Below, piece after piece: positions 1 to 13,194 of a stretch of 64,000 bases of DNA (positions within the stretch are counted from its first letter, which is position 1; each line of letters opens with the position of its first letter). The notes under the pieces were generated by a model. It did no database searches and was not told the DNA's origin. It was given only the letters and a program-made list of their open reading frames with translations. A program made the position numbers and the translations under genes. The stretch comes from Arthrobacter sp. PAMC 25486 (GTDB taxonomy: Bacteria > Actinomycetota > Actinomycetes > Actinomycetales > Micrococcaceae): positions 310,001 through 374,000 of the forward strand of contig NZ_CP007595.1 in NCBI RefSeq assembly GCF_000785535.1, in the 5' to 3' direction.

Positions 1-449
1 TGCTCCGCATCGATTCCGCCGAGCAGATCACCTTCTTCGGCATCACCGCCCGCCTCAACGTCTGGACCAGCATCCTGGTGTTCGTGGTGGCCCTGGTCCT
101 GTTCATCGTGATCGGCATGCTGCGCCGCGGCAAGTCCGACGACTCCGTCTACCTGCCCGGCCACGAGCCTGCCGCTGAGCTGGTTGCCACAGGTGCGGCC
201 AGGGTATCCGATGCCAAGGGTGACGCGGCCAAGGAAGGTGCCGTTGCGACCGAGCCGGCCGAGGCTTCTGCTGCCGAGGATGCTACGGCCAAGCACGACG
301 CCGTTCCAACCGGGCGCCGTGCAGCGGAGCGTGCCGCTGGGGAACCGTCCGCAACGGACGCCGCGAAGTCCTCCTCGAGCGAAGCTGGCGCTGATTCCGC
401 ATCGGTGAAGTCGGGACAGACCGACAGCAGTTCGACAAAGGACAAGTAG
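1..449 (+). CDS. lgt: Prolipoprotein diacylglyceryl transferase, C-terminal part
   Basis: The reading frame is open from the left edge (codon phase starts at base 3) and ends at TAG 447-449, so only the last 148 codons are present. The visible start, LRIDSAEQITFFGITARLN, followed by a hydrophobic helix ending IVIGMLRR, fits the last membrane segment of Lgt. This enzyme transfers diacylglycerol from phosphatidylglycerol to the lipobox cysteine of prelipoproteins at the cytoplasmic membrane. About 105 hydrophilic residues rich in Ala, Glu, Asp, Ser and Lys follow; such cytoplasmic tails are common in actinobacterial Lgt. In Arthrobacter-type genomes lgt sits just before gltBD, as here. The catalytic residues lie outside the window, so the call rests on the C-terminus and gene order. 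Confidence 0.85.
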   Translation, partial: LRIDSAEQITFFGITARLNVWTSILVFVVALVLFIVIGMLRRGKSDDSVYLPGHEPAAELVATGAARVSDAKGDAAKEGAVATEPAEASAAEDATAKHDAVPTGRRAAERAAGEPSATDAAKSSSSEAGADSASVKSGQTDSSSTKDK

Positions 450-508
450 TTTGGCACGCAATGGCCTGCGTGAGCGGACGTTGCACAGACACGAGTGAAC
501 TGACATTA

Positions 509-538
509 GGCGGTCCCGGAACCCCGGGGCCGCCTTTT
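509..538 (+). terminator. Rho-independent terminator after lgt
   Basis: The arm GGCGGTCCCGG (509-519) pairs with CCGGGGCCGCC (524-534), with one T-G wobble and a 4-base loop, and TTTT follows at 535-538. It lies 60 bases after the lgt stop codon and should end the lgt transcript before the separate gltB promoter region. Confidence 0.85.
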
Positions 539-624
539 GTATGCACTGATCCAGGCCGGAACCTTGCCGCCGCTCCTGTCGTGACACGCCCAGCAGCTCC
601 AGGCTAGGTCGCGCTCAACCACCC

Positions 625-688
625 GCCTCGAACTCGCAGTTGATGCTCTCAAGCCGCCATTAGAGGACATCAACTGCGAGTTCGAGGC
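625..688. repeat. Intergenic palindrome with perfect 21-bp arms
   Basis: GCCTCGAACTCGCAGTTGATG at 625-645 is repeated exactly in inverted orientation at 668-688, with a 22-base spacer. No T-run follows, so it is not a standard terminator, and lgt already has one at 509-538. A second palindrome at 14267-14342 shares the pattern CGA.C.CTC..AGTTGA. The two look like members of one dispersed family of REP- or MITE-like palindromes, but the family assignment is inferred from these two copies only. Confidence 0.7.
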
Positions 689-1021
689 TCAATGCGCCAG
701 TGACACCCACAGGCTCCCACGATGCGCGTCCACCGAGGCGATCCTGCCACGCGAACGGCTCCGGGAACAGTGTCGCTCGAACTCAAATAGTACTGATCCT
801 GCATATAGTGTCAAAATATGAGATATGTATATTTCGCCTCATTTTGCCGCTATATAGTAAAAACCGCCGCGCAGAAACGTTGGTCCCAAGAGGCTGGCGT
901 TCATTGTGCAGATGCACTGCGAACCATGTGTTCAACTACATCGTTGGGCGGGAGCCACTCCCCAACGCACGGGCCAGCGTCGTCCCCACCATCACTTATC
1001 TAGGGGAAGGACATACACGGA
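689..1021 (+). promoter_or_regulatory. AT-rich region upstream of gltB, probable promoter
   Basis: No gene is seen between the palindrome and gltB. The stretch 786-865 is clearly more AT-rich than its surroundings and holds two TATAGT hexamers (804-809 and 853-858) that could be -10 boxes. No convincing -35 box is seen at the right distance. GGGGAAGGA at 1002-1010, 11 bases before the gltB ATG, is a good ribosome binding site. Assigning the promoter to this region is inference. Confidence 0.3.
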
Positions 1022-5636
<4,615 letters not shown>

Positions 5637-5644
<8 letters not shown>

Positions 5645-7091
5645 TCCACACGGCTTTTTGAACAACAGGGAACGCATCACCCAGGCCCGGCGCCCGGTGC
5701 CGGTGCGCATCATGGACTGGAAGGAAGTTTACGAGGCACAGGAAAAGGGCGTGCTGAAGTCCCAAGCCGGACGCTGCATGGACTGCGGCGTGGCGTTCTG
5801 CCACCAGGGCTGCCCGCTGGGCAACTTGATCCCCGAATGGAACGATCTCGCCTGGCGCGACAAGGGCCAGGAGGCCATCGAGCGCCTGCACTCAACGAAC
5901 AATTTCCCGGAGTTCACCGGCCGGCTGTGCCCGGCTCCGTGTGAAAGCGCCTGTGTGCTGGGCATCAACCAGCCCGCAGTCACCATCAAACAGGTGGAGG
6001 TTTCCATCATTGATGAGGCCTTCAACCAGGACTGGGTCCACCCGCTGCCGCCGGCGCGGCTCACAGGCAAGACGGTCGCCGTCGTGGGTTCAGGCCCGGC
6101 AGGTCTGGCAGCAGCCCAACAGCTCTCCCGGACCGGGCACACCGTGGCCGTGTACGAACGCGACGACCGGATCGGCGGGCTGCTGCGCTACGGCATCCCC
6201 GATTTCAAGCTGGAGAAGGACAGCGTGGACCGCCGCGTCGACCAGATGAGGGCTGAGGGCACCCGTTTCCGCACCGGCATCGAGGTGGGCCGCGACATCG
6301 GGTGGGAGGAACTGCGCAGGCGCTATGACGCCGTCGTCATTTGCACGGGGGCAACGGTGCCGCGGGACCTGCCCATCCCGGGACGGGCACTGAAAGGCGT
6401 GCACGTCGCCATGGACTACCTGGTGCAGGCCAACAAGGTGGTGGCGGGGGACCAGGTGCCGGGGCAGATTGATGCGCGCGGCAAGCATGTTGTGATCCTC
6501 GGGGGCGGGGACACTGGCGCCGACTGCCTGGGCACGGCGCACCGCCAGCAGGCGGCCTCCGTGACAACGCTGGCCATCGGCCAGCAGCCGCCGGTGCAGC
6601 GGACCACCAACCAGCCGTGGCCCATGTTTCCGAATCTTTTTGAGGTTGCCAGCGCCCATGAGGAGGGCGGCGAACGCACCTACCTGGCGTCCACGGTTGA
6701 ATTCATGGGTGGGGACGGGGTGCTGACGGGTCTGAAGATTGCCGAAACCGAGTATGTTGACGGTCGCAGGGTGCCGAAGGAGGGGACCGAGCGGATCATT
6801 CCCACCGACCTCGTGTTCCTGGCGCTGGGCTTCACTGGCCCGGCGACGGCGGAACTGACGCACCAGCTGCCCGTCGGCCTCGATGGACGCAACAATATTA
6901 ACCGTGACGGATACTACATGACGGACCGGGAAGGAGTCTTTGCAGCGGGCGATGCCGGGCGCGGACAGTCGTTGATTGTGTGGGCCATCGCGGAAGGCCG
7001 GGCCTGCGCGGCGGCCGTGGACAAGTTCCTCATGGGCGAGACATTTTTACCCGCACCCGTCTCACCCACTGATTCGGCTATCAGTGTCTAG
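5637..7091 (+). CDS. gltD: Glutamate synthase (NADPH) small (beta) subunit
   Basis: This 484-residue subunit takes electrons from NADPH and passes them through FAD and Fe-S clusters to GltB. I place the start at GTG 5637, preceded by TTGGAGG (5624-5630), giving [13 protein letters not shown], the usual GltD N-terminus; the open frame extends further upstream only because it overlaps gltB. N-terminal cysteines [14 protein letters not shown] and CPAPCESAC bind the 4Fe-4S clusters. [10 protein letters not shown] (FAD) and GGGDTGADC (NADPH) are the two Rossmann motifs, and the late FAD motif [11 protein letters not shown] is present. The 8-base overlap with gltB argues for a fixed subunit ratio. 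Confidence 0.96.
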
Positions 7092-7159
7092 CCCCGAGAC
7101 GATAGGCTGTCTGAGGGCACCAAAGATTTCTGCTGAAAACCACACATGAGGTAGGTACA

Positions 7160-8641
7160 TTGAGACGCGCAAAGATTGTTGCGACTTTCGGGCCGGCTAT
7201 TGCCAGCTATGAAAACACACTTGCGGTACTGGAGGCGGGCGTCAACGTAGCCCGCATGAACATGAGCCACGGCGACTACACCGTGCACCAAAACACGTAC
7301 GAGAACGTGCGCAAGGCCGCCGAGGCACTGGGCAAGCCGGTCGCCATCATGGCCGACCTGCAGGGTCCCAAGATCCGCCTGGGCCGCTTCGCCAATGGCG
7401 AGGGCTACGACCTGGCCGTGGGCGATGTCTTCACCATCACCACCGAAGACGTCCCCGGCACCAAGGACATCTGCTCCACCACCTTGAAGTCACTGACCGA
7501 GGATGTCAAGGTCGGCGACATCATGCTGATCGACGATGGCAAGGTCTCCGTACGGGCAACCGCCGTTGACGCCGTCAAGGTCGTCACCGAAGTGACCGTT
7601 CCGGGCAAGGTTTCCAACAACAAGGGCATCAACCTGCCCGGCGTTGCCGTCAACGTTCCGGCCTTGAGCGAAAAGGATGAGGACGACCTGCGCTGGGCAC
7701 TTGAGTGCGGCGTGGACCTCGTAGCTCTTTCCTTCGTGCGTGACGCTGCCGACATCCAGCGCGTCCACGAGATCATGGACGAAGAAGGCCGCCGTGTGCC
7801 GGTCATCGCCAAAATCGAAAAGCCGCAGGCTGTTGCCAACCTGGAAGCCATCGTTGACGCCTTTGACGCCATCATGGTTGCCCGCGGCGACTTGGGCGTG
7901 GAGCTTCCCCTGGAAGATGTCCCGCTGGTGCAGAAGCAGTGTGTTGAGATGGCACGCCGCTGGGCCAAGCCCGTCATCGTGGCCACCCAGGTCCTCGAGT
8001 CCATGATCGAGAGCCCGCGCCCCACCCGCGCAGAGGCTTCCGACTGTGCCAATGCTGTGCTCGACGGCGCGGATGCAGTCATGCTCTCCGGCGAGACCAG
8101 CGTTGGTGCGTTCCCGATCGAGACGGTCAAGGTCATGGCCCGCATCATCGAGGCAGCAGAGGCCGAAGCCGGCATGAAGCTGATCCCGAAGCTCACCAAC
8201 GAGCCCCGCACCCGCGGCGGCGTCATCACGGCAGCTGCCGTGCAGATCGCCAACCAGCTGGACGCCAAGTACATTGCCACGTTCACGCAGTCCGGCGACT
8301 CGGCCCACCGTCTGTCGCGTCTGCGCCCGTCGAAGCAGGTCTTCGCCTTCACCCCGGATGAGCGCGTGCGCAACCAGCTGGCCCTGGCCTGGGGCATCGA
8401 GCCCGTCCTGGTCCCCATGGTCGCCCACACGGACGCCATGACCGAGCAGGTTGACATGGCGCTCCTGGAAAAGGGCGTCGTCACCGAAGGCGACCTGGTT
8501 GTCATCGCAGCCGGTTCCCCTCCCGGACAGGCAGGTTCCACGAACCTGGTCAAGGTCCACAAGGTGGGAGACCTCGCCGACCTGGGCAAGGCCGGCGACC
8601 GTTCAGGCAAGGAAAAGATCGGTCCCTGGCCGACTGACTAG
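7160..8641 (+). CDS. pyk: Pyruvate kinase
   Basis: This 493-residue glycolytic enzyme converts phosphoenolpyruvate and ADP to pyruvate and ATP. The start is TTG at 7160, with GAGGTAGG 5-12 bases upstream, giving MRRAKIVATFGPA, the canonical N-terminus. Active-site signatures are all visible: NVARMNMSHG, IAKIEKPQAV, the divalent metal loop MVARGDLGVELP, and ATQVLESMIESPRPTRAEASD. The C-terminal regulatory domain (AAAVQIANQLDAK, TFTQSGDSAHRLSRLRP) is complete. It is separated from gltD by 68 bases and followed by a strong hairpin terminator. Confidence 0.97.
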   Translation: MRRAKIVATFGPAIASYENTLAVLEAGVNVARMNMSHGDYTVHQNTYENVRKAAEALGKPVAIMADLQGPKIRLGRFANGEGYDLAVGDVFTITTEDVPGTKDICSTTLKSLTEDVKVGDIMLIDDGKVSVRATAVDAVKVVTEVTVPGKVSNNKGINLPGVAVNVPALSEKDEDDLRWALECGVDLVALSFVRDAADIQRVHEIMDEEGRRVPVIAKIEKPQAVANLEAIVDAFDAIMVARGDLGVELPLEDVPLVQKQCVEMARRWAKPVIVATQVLESMIESPRPTRAEASDCANAVLDGADAVMLSGETSVGAFPIETVKVMARIIEAAEAEAGMKLIPKLTNEPRTRGGVITAAAVQIANQLDAKYIATFTQSGDSAHRLSRLRPSKQVFAFTPDERVRNQLALAWGIEPVLVPMVAHTDAMTEQVDMALLEKGVVTEGDLVVIAAGSPPGQAGSTNLVKVHKVGDLADLGKAGDRSGKEKIGPWPTD

Positions 8642-8653
8642 CCTTTGTTTCAG

Positions 8654-8727
8654 CTGACCCGCAGACAACGACGAAAAGTCACGCTTTCGCTGAAATTTTC
8701 GCCGTTTCCTGCGGGTCAGTTTTCTTT
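8654..8727 (+). terminator. Long hairpin terminator after pyk
   Basis: CTGACCCGCAG (8654-8664) pairs with CTGCGGGTCAG (8709-8719), and the inner arms AACGACGAAAA (8667-8677) and TTTTCGCCGTT (8696-8706) pair with one mismatch. The run TTTTCTTT follows at 8720-8727. It starts 13 bases after the pyk stop codon. Confidence 0.85.
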
Positions 8728-8777
8728 GGGCGTTAAAGTACGACGGCGGCACCCACCTTTCGCTTGGCGAGTTCTAG

Positions 8778-10448
8778 CGGTCGTTGCAACACCTAATTAT
8801 TTTGGGAGTTGCAACGACCGTGTCGTCTTTAACGGAAAAGTACGTTTTACCGAAAGAAGCCCGTGGGAATCAGAAGCCATCGGGAGGGCCTAAGTATTCG
8901 CCGGCGCAGAAGCAAGAGTTCTTCGATCTGCTCGCAGATACCGGTAGCGTCGCCTTGGCTGCGGCGAAGCTGGTCTTGAATAGGGGCACTTGTGATCAGT
9001 GGGCCTATCAGGCAAGGAAGGCTGCAGGAACGTCAGTTCGGCAGGTGAAGACTTCCCCGGAGCAGCAGCAAGAGTTCTTCGATCTGCTCGCGACGGTTGG
9101 CAGTGTGACTGAAGCGGCCAAGGTTCTGGGTCTGAATCGGAATACCTGTTATCAGTGGGTGCGGCGGGCAGGACTGGCTCGTAAGCGGTCCGAACAGCCC
9201 AGCCGGGAGGATTTCCTGCGGCTTCGCTCCGAGGGGCTCACACGCTATGAAGCAACCGTACGGTTGGGCATTCACTCCACCACCGCGCAGGAGTGGGATG
9301 CCGGGATCCACAGAACAAAAAACGGCCGTGTTTATCCCAATGGCCGGGCTGTGGACTATAACAAGGAAATGACTTCTCGCACTAACGCCTCCGGCCGCCC
9401 TCGAGCGACGTTGCAGCAACTTGACCGCGTCATTGACAGCCGGTATCTGTGCTTGGCCGATCGGGAGGTCATTTACGACATGCTCTCCACAGGGGCATCA
9501 CACCGAACAATAGCCACCGCCTTACAGAAAAGCCCCTCCTCGATCAGCAGGGAGATCAAGCGCAACAGCAGTCCGATCAGTGGCTATCGACCCTATGATG
9601 CACACCGTAAATCCGTGGTTCGGCGACCACGACCTAAACCATCAAAAATCTCGCAAAGCCCGCGGCTGAAGTCCTTCATTAAAGAAGGCCTGCGCCAGCG
9701 CTGGTCACCGGAGCAAATATCGCACAAGCTTGTTCTGACCTTCCCCGACGACCAGGACATGCGCGTGTGCCACGAAACGATCTATCAAGCCCTTTACTTC
9801 CAACCCCGCGGCGAGCTTCGTCGTGAGGTATCCGCGGCACTTAGAAGCGGGCGGACCCGCCGAATAACCCGTAAAAACCCGGAACAACGCACATCGAGGT
9901 TCCGGGACCCGATGATCAACATTTCCGAGCGCCCGGCAGAGGTTGAGGACCGTGCCGTGCCCGGACATTGGGAAGGGGACTTGATCACCGGCGCCCACAA
10001 CCAGTCAGCGATCGCGACCCTGGTCGAGCGCAGTACCCGCTACGTCATGCTGGTACACCTGCCCGGGGACCACGGCGCCGAATCCGTCCGTGACGGGCTC
10101 ATCCAGACCATGAGCACCCTGCCAGCCCACCTGCGCGGGTCCCTGACCTGGGACCAAGGCGTGGAAATGGCCAAGCACAAGGCCTTCAGCATCGCCACCG
10201 GCATGGACGTCTACTTCTGCGACCCCCACAGCCCCTGGCAACGCGGATCCAACGAAAACACCAACGGTCTCCTGCGTCAATACTTCCCCAAAGGCACCGA
10301 CCTGTCCGTCTACAGTCCCGAAGACCTCGAACACGTCGCCCAGGAACTCAACGCCCGCCCACGCAAAACGCTCGACTGGAATACACCAGCCGAGCGCCTA
10401 CGCGACGTACTATTGACAGCCTAACCACCAGTCGTGTTGCAACGACTC
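8778..10448 (+). mobile_element. IS30-family insertion sequence, about 1.67 kb
   Basis: The ends are CGGTCGTTGCAACAC (8778-8792) and, inverted, GAGTCGTTGCAACAC (10434-10448): 13 of 15 positions match. CTAG flanks both ends (8774-8777 and 10449-10452), consistent with a 4-bp target duplication at a palindromic site. The single gene inside encodes an intact DDE transposase. A second inverted copy of the tip sequence (GTTGCAACGACCG, 8810-8822) lies just inside the left end, so the left end itself can form a hairpin. The IS looks complete and recent. Confidence 0.85.
8784..10424 (+). CDS. IS30-family transposase
   Basis: The frame from TTG 8784 gives 546 residues, but the first codons lie in the terminal repeat; GTG 8820 is a more likely start, and no clear RBS decides it. 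Two tandem HTH-like repeats come first (QKQEFFDLLADTGSVALAAA and QQEFFDLLATVGSVTEAAK). They are followed by the IS30 HTH (GASHRTIATALQKSPSSISR) and a DDE integrase domain with Asp in HWEGDLITG, Asp in TWDQGVEM and Glu in SNENTNGLLRQYFP. That is about 150 residues longer at the N-terminus than a typical IS30 transposase. It cuts and joins the terminal repeats of its own element. Confidence 0.92.
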   Translation: MQHLIILGVATTVSSLTEKYVLPKEARGNQKPSGGPKYSPAQKQEFFDLLADTGSVALAAAKLVLNRGTCDQWAYQARKAAGTSVRQVKTSPEQQQEFFDLLATVGSVTEAAKVLGLNRNTCYQWVRRAGLARKRSEQPSREDFLRLRSEGLTRYEATVRLGIHSTTAQEWDAGIHRTKNGRVYPNGRAVDYNKEMTSRTNASGRPRATLQQLDRVIDSRYLCLADREVIYDMLSTGASHRTIATALQKSPSSISREIKRNSSPISGYRPYDAHRKSVVRRPRPKPSKISQSPRLKSFIKEGLRQRWSPEQISHKLVLTFPDDQDMRVCHETIYQALYFQPRGELRREVSAALRSGRTRRITRKNPEQRTSRFRDPMINISERPAEVEDRAVPGHWEGDLITGAHNQSAIATLVERSTRYVMLVHLPGDHGAESVRDGLIQTMSTLPAHLRGSLTWDQGVEMAKHKAFSIATGMDVYFCDPHSPWQRGSNENTNGLLRQYFPKGTDLSVYSPEDLEHVAQELNARPRKTLDWNTPAERLRDVLLTA

Positions 10449-10615
10449 CTAGAATCCGCCCTTAATGCGTTCGGTGGGTGCCGCCGTCGTACTTGGTTGG
10501 CCAGTTAACGGGAAATGACACCCATCCCGCCTTCGGAGCCCGGAACCCCGGGATCGGAAAGCGCGATCGGTGGCATTTTCGCTTGGCGGACGTTCGAAGG
10601 CCGCCCCTGCCGGGT

Positions 10616-11218
10616 CTAGTTGACCTGGTTAATGATGGTCTCGGCGACCTCGCGCATGCTCAGGCGGCGGTCCATGGAGGTCTTCTGGATCCAGCGGAAG
10701 GCCTCGGGCTCGGTCAGGCCCATCTTGGTGGTGAGCAGGGACTTGGCGCGCTCGACGAGCTTGCGGGTGGCGAACTGCTCCTGGAGGTCGGAGACTTCGT
10801 CCTCGAGTGCCTTGATTTCCTCGTGGCGTGAGAGTGCAATTTCCAGGGCCGGGATCAGGTCCGCGGGGGTGAAAGGCTTGACCACGTAGGCCATGGCGCC
10901 GGCGTCGCGGGCGCGCTCCACGAGTTCTTTCTGGCTGAACGCGGTCAGCAGCACGACGGGAGCGATGCGTGCCTTGACGATGTGCTCGGCGGCCGTGATG
11001 CCGTCCATGACCGGCATCTTGACGTCCATGAGGACCAGGTCGGGCTTGAGCTCCTTGGCGAGCTGTACGGCCTTTTCGCCGTTGTCAGCCTCGCCGACGA
11101 CGTCGTAGCCCTCGCCGCGGAGGATTTCCATGATGTCCAGGCGGATTAGGGTCTCATCCTCGGCAACAATGACACGGCGTGCGGGGGAGATGGGGGTTGA
11201 TTCCGTTTGTTCAGACAC
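10616..11218 (-). CDS. pdtaR: ANTAR-domain response regulator, PdtaR-like
   Basis: This is a 200-residue cytoplasmic regulator. The receiver domain spans residues 14-130, with the acidic pocket at EDE (20-22), phosphoacceptor Asp65 in LVLMDVKMP, Thr in LLTAFS and Lys in VVKPFTPADL. A coiled-coil linker (EIKALEDEVSDLQEQFATRK) leads to an ANTAR RNA-binding domain (KSLLTTKMGLTEPEAFRWIQ, ending REVAETIINQV). ANTAR regulators bind paired hexaloop hairpins in mRNA and relieve termination. Length and layout match mycobacterial PdtaR (Rv1626). AAGGAG precedes the ATG by 6 bases. It stands alone, and its cognate kinase is not in the window. Confidence 0.93.
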   Translation of the reverse strand: MSEQTESTPISPARRVIVAEDETLIRLDIMEILRGEGYDVVGEADNGEKAVQLAKELKPDLVLMDVKMPVMDGITAAEHIVKARIAPVVLLTAFSQKELVERARDAGAMAYVVKPFTPADLIPALEIALSRHEEIKALEDEVSDLQEQFATRKLVERAKSLLTTKMGLTEPEAFRWIQKTSMDRRLSMREVAETIINQVN

Positions 11219-11398
11219 AAAGACTCCTTGTGAGAGGTGAGTTACACCACATCATGTAATTTTTTAGCCCTTCGTGGGCTTCGGTTCTACAAAACAGCCT
11301 ATATGCATGTAGAGTAGTTCCGCGCACTCGTTCAGAAGAGATTCAGGAACGGGAGCGTGATCTTTGTAACGGTGTTGTTTATGACACTTTTAGCAAGG

Positions 11399-11479
11399 GC
11401 CCGAGTGGCGGAATGGCAGACGCGCTGCACTCAAAATGCAGTATCGAAAGATGTGTGGGTTCAAGTCCCACCTCGGGCA
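11399..11479 (+). tRNA. tRNA-Leu(CAA)
   Basis: Acceptor arm GCCCGAG (11399-11405) pairs with CTCGGGC (11472-11478), with discriminator A at 11479 and no encoded CCA. The anticodon stem is CTGCA/TGCAG with loop CTCAAAA, giving anticodon CAA. A variable arm (TATCGAAAGATG) marks it as a type II tRNA, and the T arm GTGGGTTCAAGTCCCAC is intact. The gene lies next to a decayed region, which fits use of tRNA 3' ends as integration sites. Confidence 0.95.
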
Positions 11480-11485
11480 CACTTC

Positions 11486-11525
11486 CACGACAAACATCCT
11501 GATAATTCAGGGGTTTTCGTGTTTT
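11486..11525 (+). terminator. Terminator after tRNA-Leu
   Basis: CACGACAAACATCCTGA and TCAGGGGTTTTCGTG form an imperfect hairpin (outer CACGA/TCGTG, inner CCTGA/TCAGG), followed by TTTT at 11522-11525. It begins 7 bases after the tRNA discriminator base. Confidence 0.65.
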
Positions 11526-11989
11526 AAGTGTTGACACGATGTTGACCTGCGATGATGAATGCCGTTCCCATCCAGGGGAACAAATACATGCCAGGCTGAT
11601 CGCCATAGACCAGCGGCAGATTCTGGTTGGTGACCTCGACGTGGCTGACGGAAATTCCCGTAACAACGCATGTCCCAGTTACGGCGGCAGTCAGGCGTCC
11701 GCGCATGAGGTGGCGCCGCCGTCGTGCTTCATCGTTACAAGTAGCCAGGATAGTAGCGGTGTGGAATTGCCAAAAAGCCGGCCATGACCGTCACGACCAG
11801 GACCACGCCCGCGTGGTTGCGGCCGCCGAGGATGGGATCTGCCGCGTTGTAGACGGCGGGGATGAACAAGGTGCAGGCGACGGCGGCGAGGAATGTGGCG
11901 CGCAGGACTGAGGCACGTTCACTGTTCAGGAGCGTGGGGATCCTGATGATGGTGAGCAGCCATAACATTTCGGCCGGAACGTAGTCCAT
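11524..11989 (-). pseudogene. Frameshifted membrane-protein gene, DUF6545-like
   Basis: The frame opens at ATG 11989, which overlaps the stop of the upstream protease gene (TAATG). It encodes hydrophobic segments around IPTLLNSERASVLRATFLA and PAVYNAADPILGG, then runs out of frame near 11760. In another frame the protein resumes (WQFHTATILATCNDEARRRR ... VEVTNQNLPLVY) and stops at 11524. The pattern resembles the N-terminus of the DUF6545 membrane proteins, often annotated as MAB_1171c-type putative transporters, that follow ImmA/IrrE genes in actinobacteria. The rest of the expected protein is missing, and the fragment ends beside tRNA-Leu. The family call is from memory and moderate in confidence. 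Confidence 0.55.
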
Positions 11990-12470
11990 TACCCAAAGAC
12001 CTTGTTGAAGCCTGATTGGTCATCCTGCGGGTCCTGGATATGGGGGCGGATGCGGGCCGTGAGAAGGTCAGCTAAGTATTCTGCGGCTGCTTCGGCCTCG
12101 TCGTCAAAGCTGGTGCGGCCGAGTACCTTCAACAGGGTTTCCGGGGCAGCGAGGTAGCTGCACGAGGTCCATGGATGTGGCAGTGAGTTGGTGGTTCAGG
12201 ATCAGGTGGGCAAATTCGTGTAGGATGATCTGCTGCTGGTGCCAGGTTGAGCGGGGTGGGCATGGACGACGACGTCGAGATGTTTGTTGGAAACAAATAT
12301 TCCGCAGAGGTCGTCCCCGCGCAGGGTTGGCAGTTCCACGATGGTGATGGGCCGACCGCGCTTGGTCTCGAGCCAGGACTTGATGCTGTGCAGCTCAGGG
12401 TGGTCACTGACGCCGAGTTGACGGTTGGCGTTCCGGGCTTCGTGGCGGATCTTCCGGTCATTGACGATGC
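11989..12470 (-). pseudogene. Frameshifted ImmA/IrrE-type metallopeptidase
   Basis: Three frames must be joined to read the protein. The N-terminal part is LHSIKSWLETKRGRPIT and LRGDDLCGIFVSNKHLDVVV. The middle part is HQQQIILHEFAHLILNHQL, containing the HEFAH zinc motif. The C-terminal part is TSFDDEAEAAAEYLADLLTA, ending FNKVFG at the TAA 11991-11989. HExxH followed by an E-x-E-A helix is the ImmA/IrrE signature; such proteases cleave phage or mobile-element repressors. The breaks lie near 12230 and 12160. No good start codon is visible near 12465, so the N-terminus is also damaged. It is coupled to the membrane-protein remnant downstream. Confidence 0.7.
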
Positions 12471-12609
12471 GGCCGTTGCCCTGCCGCCGGCCTGCTCCGT
12501 GGTCACATTGCAAGCCGTGGTGGTGTAGCTTTTTTTGGTGTTGCTGGCGGCCTTTCATGTCCGGAACCCATCGGCATGCTTCAAGAGTTGCGGTGATTCG
12601 CTGTGTAAT

Positions 12610-13181
12610 TCATGCTAAGTCTGTCCGATTCGGCTGACCATAGGTGGGCCTGACTTTCCCAAAGATTTCTGCGCGGTCTTCCGTGCCAAGTAATCCTTGA
12701 GGCCCCGCTCGCCGCGTCACATTCGTGCGGTGTCGGCGTAGGTGAATGCCGGGCTTGCTATCGGGCTGGCGAATGTCATCCAGCGGCGCGTGGGCCGTAC
12801 ACGCCATTCACCGTCCACTTGGGGTTGGCCGTTGTTGGTTGATGAGAGGATGCCCCGGGCTTCGCCTTCCATTTCGCTGCCGGCCTCGAAGATGGTTTCA
12901 TTCGGGCTGCCGACAAGAGTTGGGTGGTAGGAGACGGACAGTGTGTATCCGAGCGACGCCTTGAAATTCAACGTGGTGGTCGTTGCGAGAAGTGCAGCCG
13001 CGGCTGATGCGCCAGCGTAGGGGTGCCCGTTCCAATGGTTCGTCCAACGAGCAGCCAGGCCACCAATCCGGCCAAGCCATATTGGGATAGCCATACTGGG
13101 ACAGGCAATGACATCCCAGACTTCCTGCTGACTGGTGGGAAGCGTCCATGAGGAAGAGAGGTCGTATAGGCGAGCTGTCAT
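12610..13181 (-). pseudogene. Frameshifted SRPBCC (START-like) ligand-binding protein
   Basis: From ATG 13181 the frame reads LYDLSSSWTLPTSQQEVWDV. The middle part is readable only in a second frame (MAWPDWWPGCSLDEPLE, near 13060-13110). The protein then returns to the first frame with SLGYTLSVSYHP and GEWRVRPTRRWMTFASP, stopping at 12717; a C-terminal tail continues in another frame to 12610. The order W..P...EVW, P.WWPG, then RPTRRWM is that of SRPBCC/polyketide-cyclase-like proteins, which hold hydrophobic ligands. At least two or three frame changes make it non-functional. Confidence 0.6.
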
Positions 13182-13194
13182 GGGGATATTGTTG

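Larger units (their letters stand above)
8738..10492. repeat. Arms of one hairpin now separated by an IS element
   Basis: GTACGACGGCGGCACCCACC at 8738-8757 is an exact inverted repeat of 10473-10492. If the element at 8778-10448 and one CTAG copy are removed, the arms are about 40 bases apart. They would then form one large hairpin between the convergent genes pyk and the ANTAR regulator, probably a bidirectional terminator. Reconstruction of the ancestral state is inference; the arm identity is direct. Confidence 0.75.

Noticed and set aside
11379..11666. 95-codon minus-strand ORF over tRNA-Leu (GLEPTHLSILHFECSASAIP)
   Set aside because: This is the usual false protein read from the antisense strand of a leucine/serine-type tRNA, so it is not a gene.
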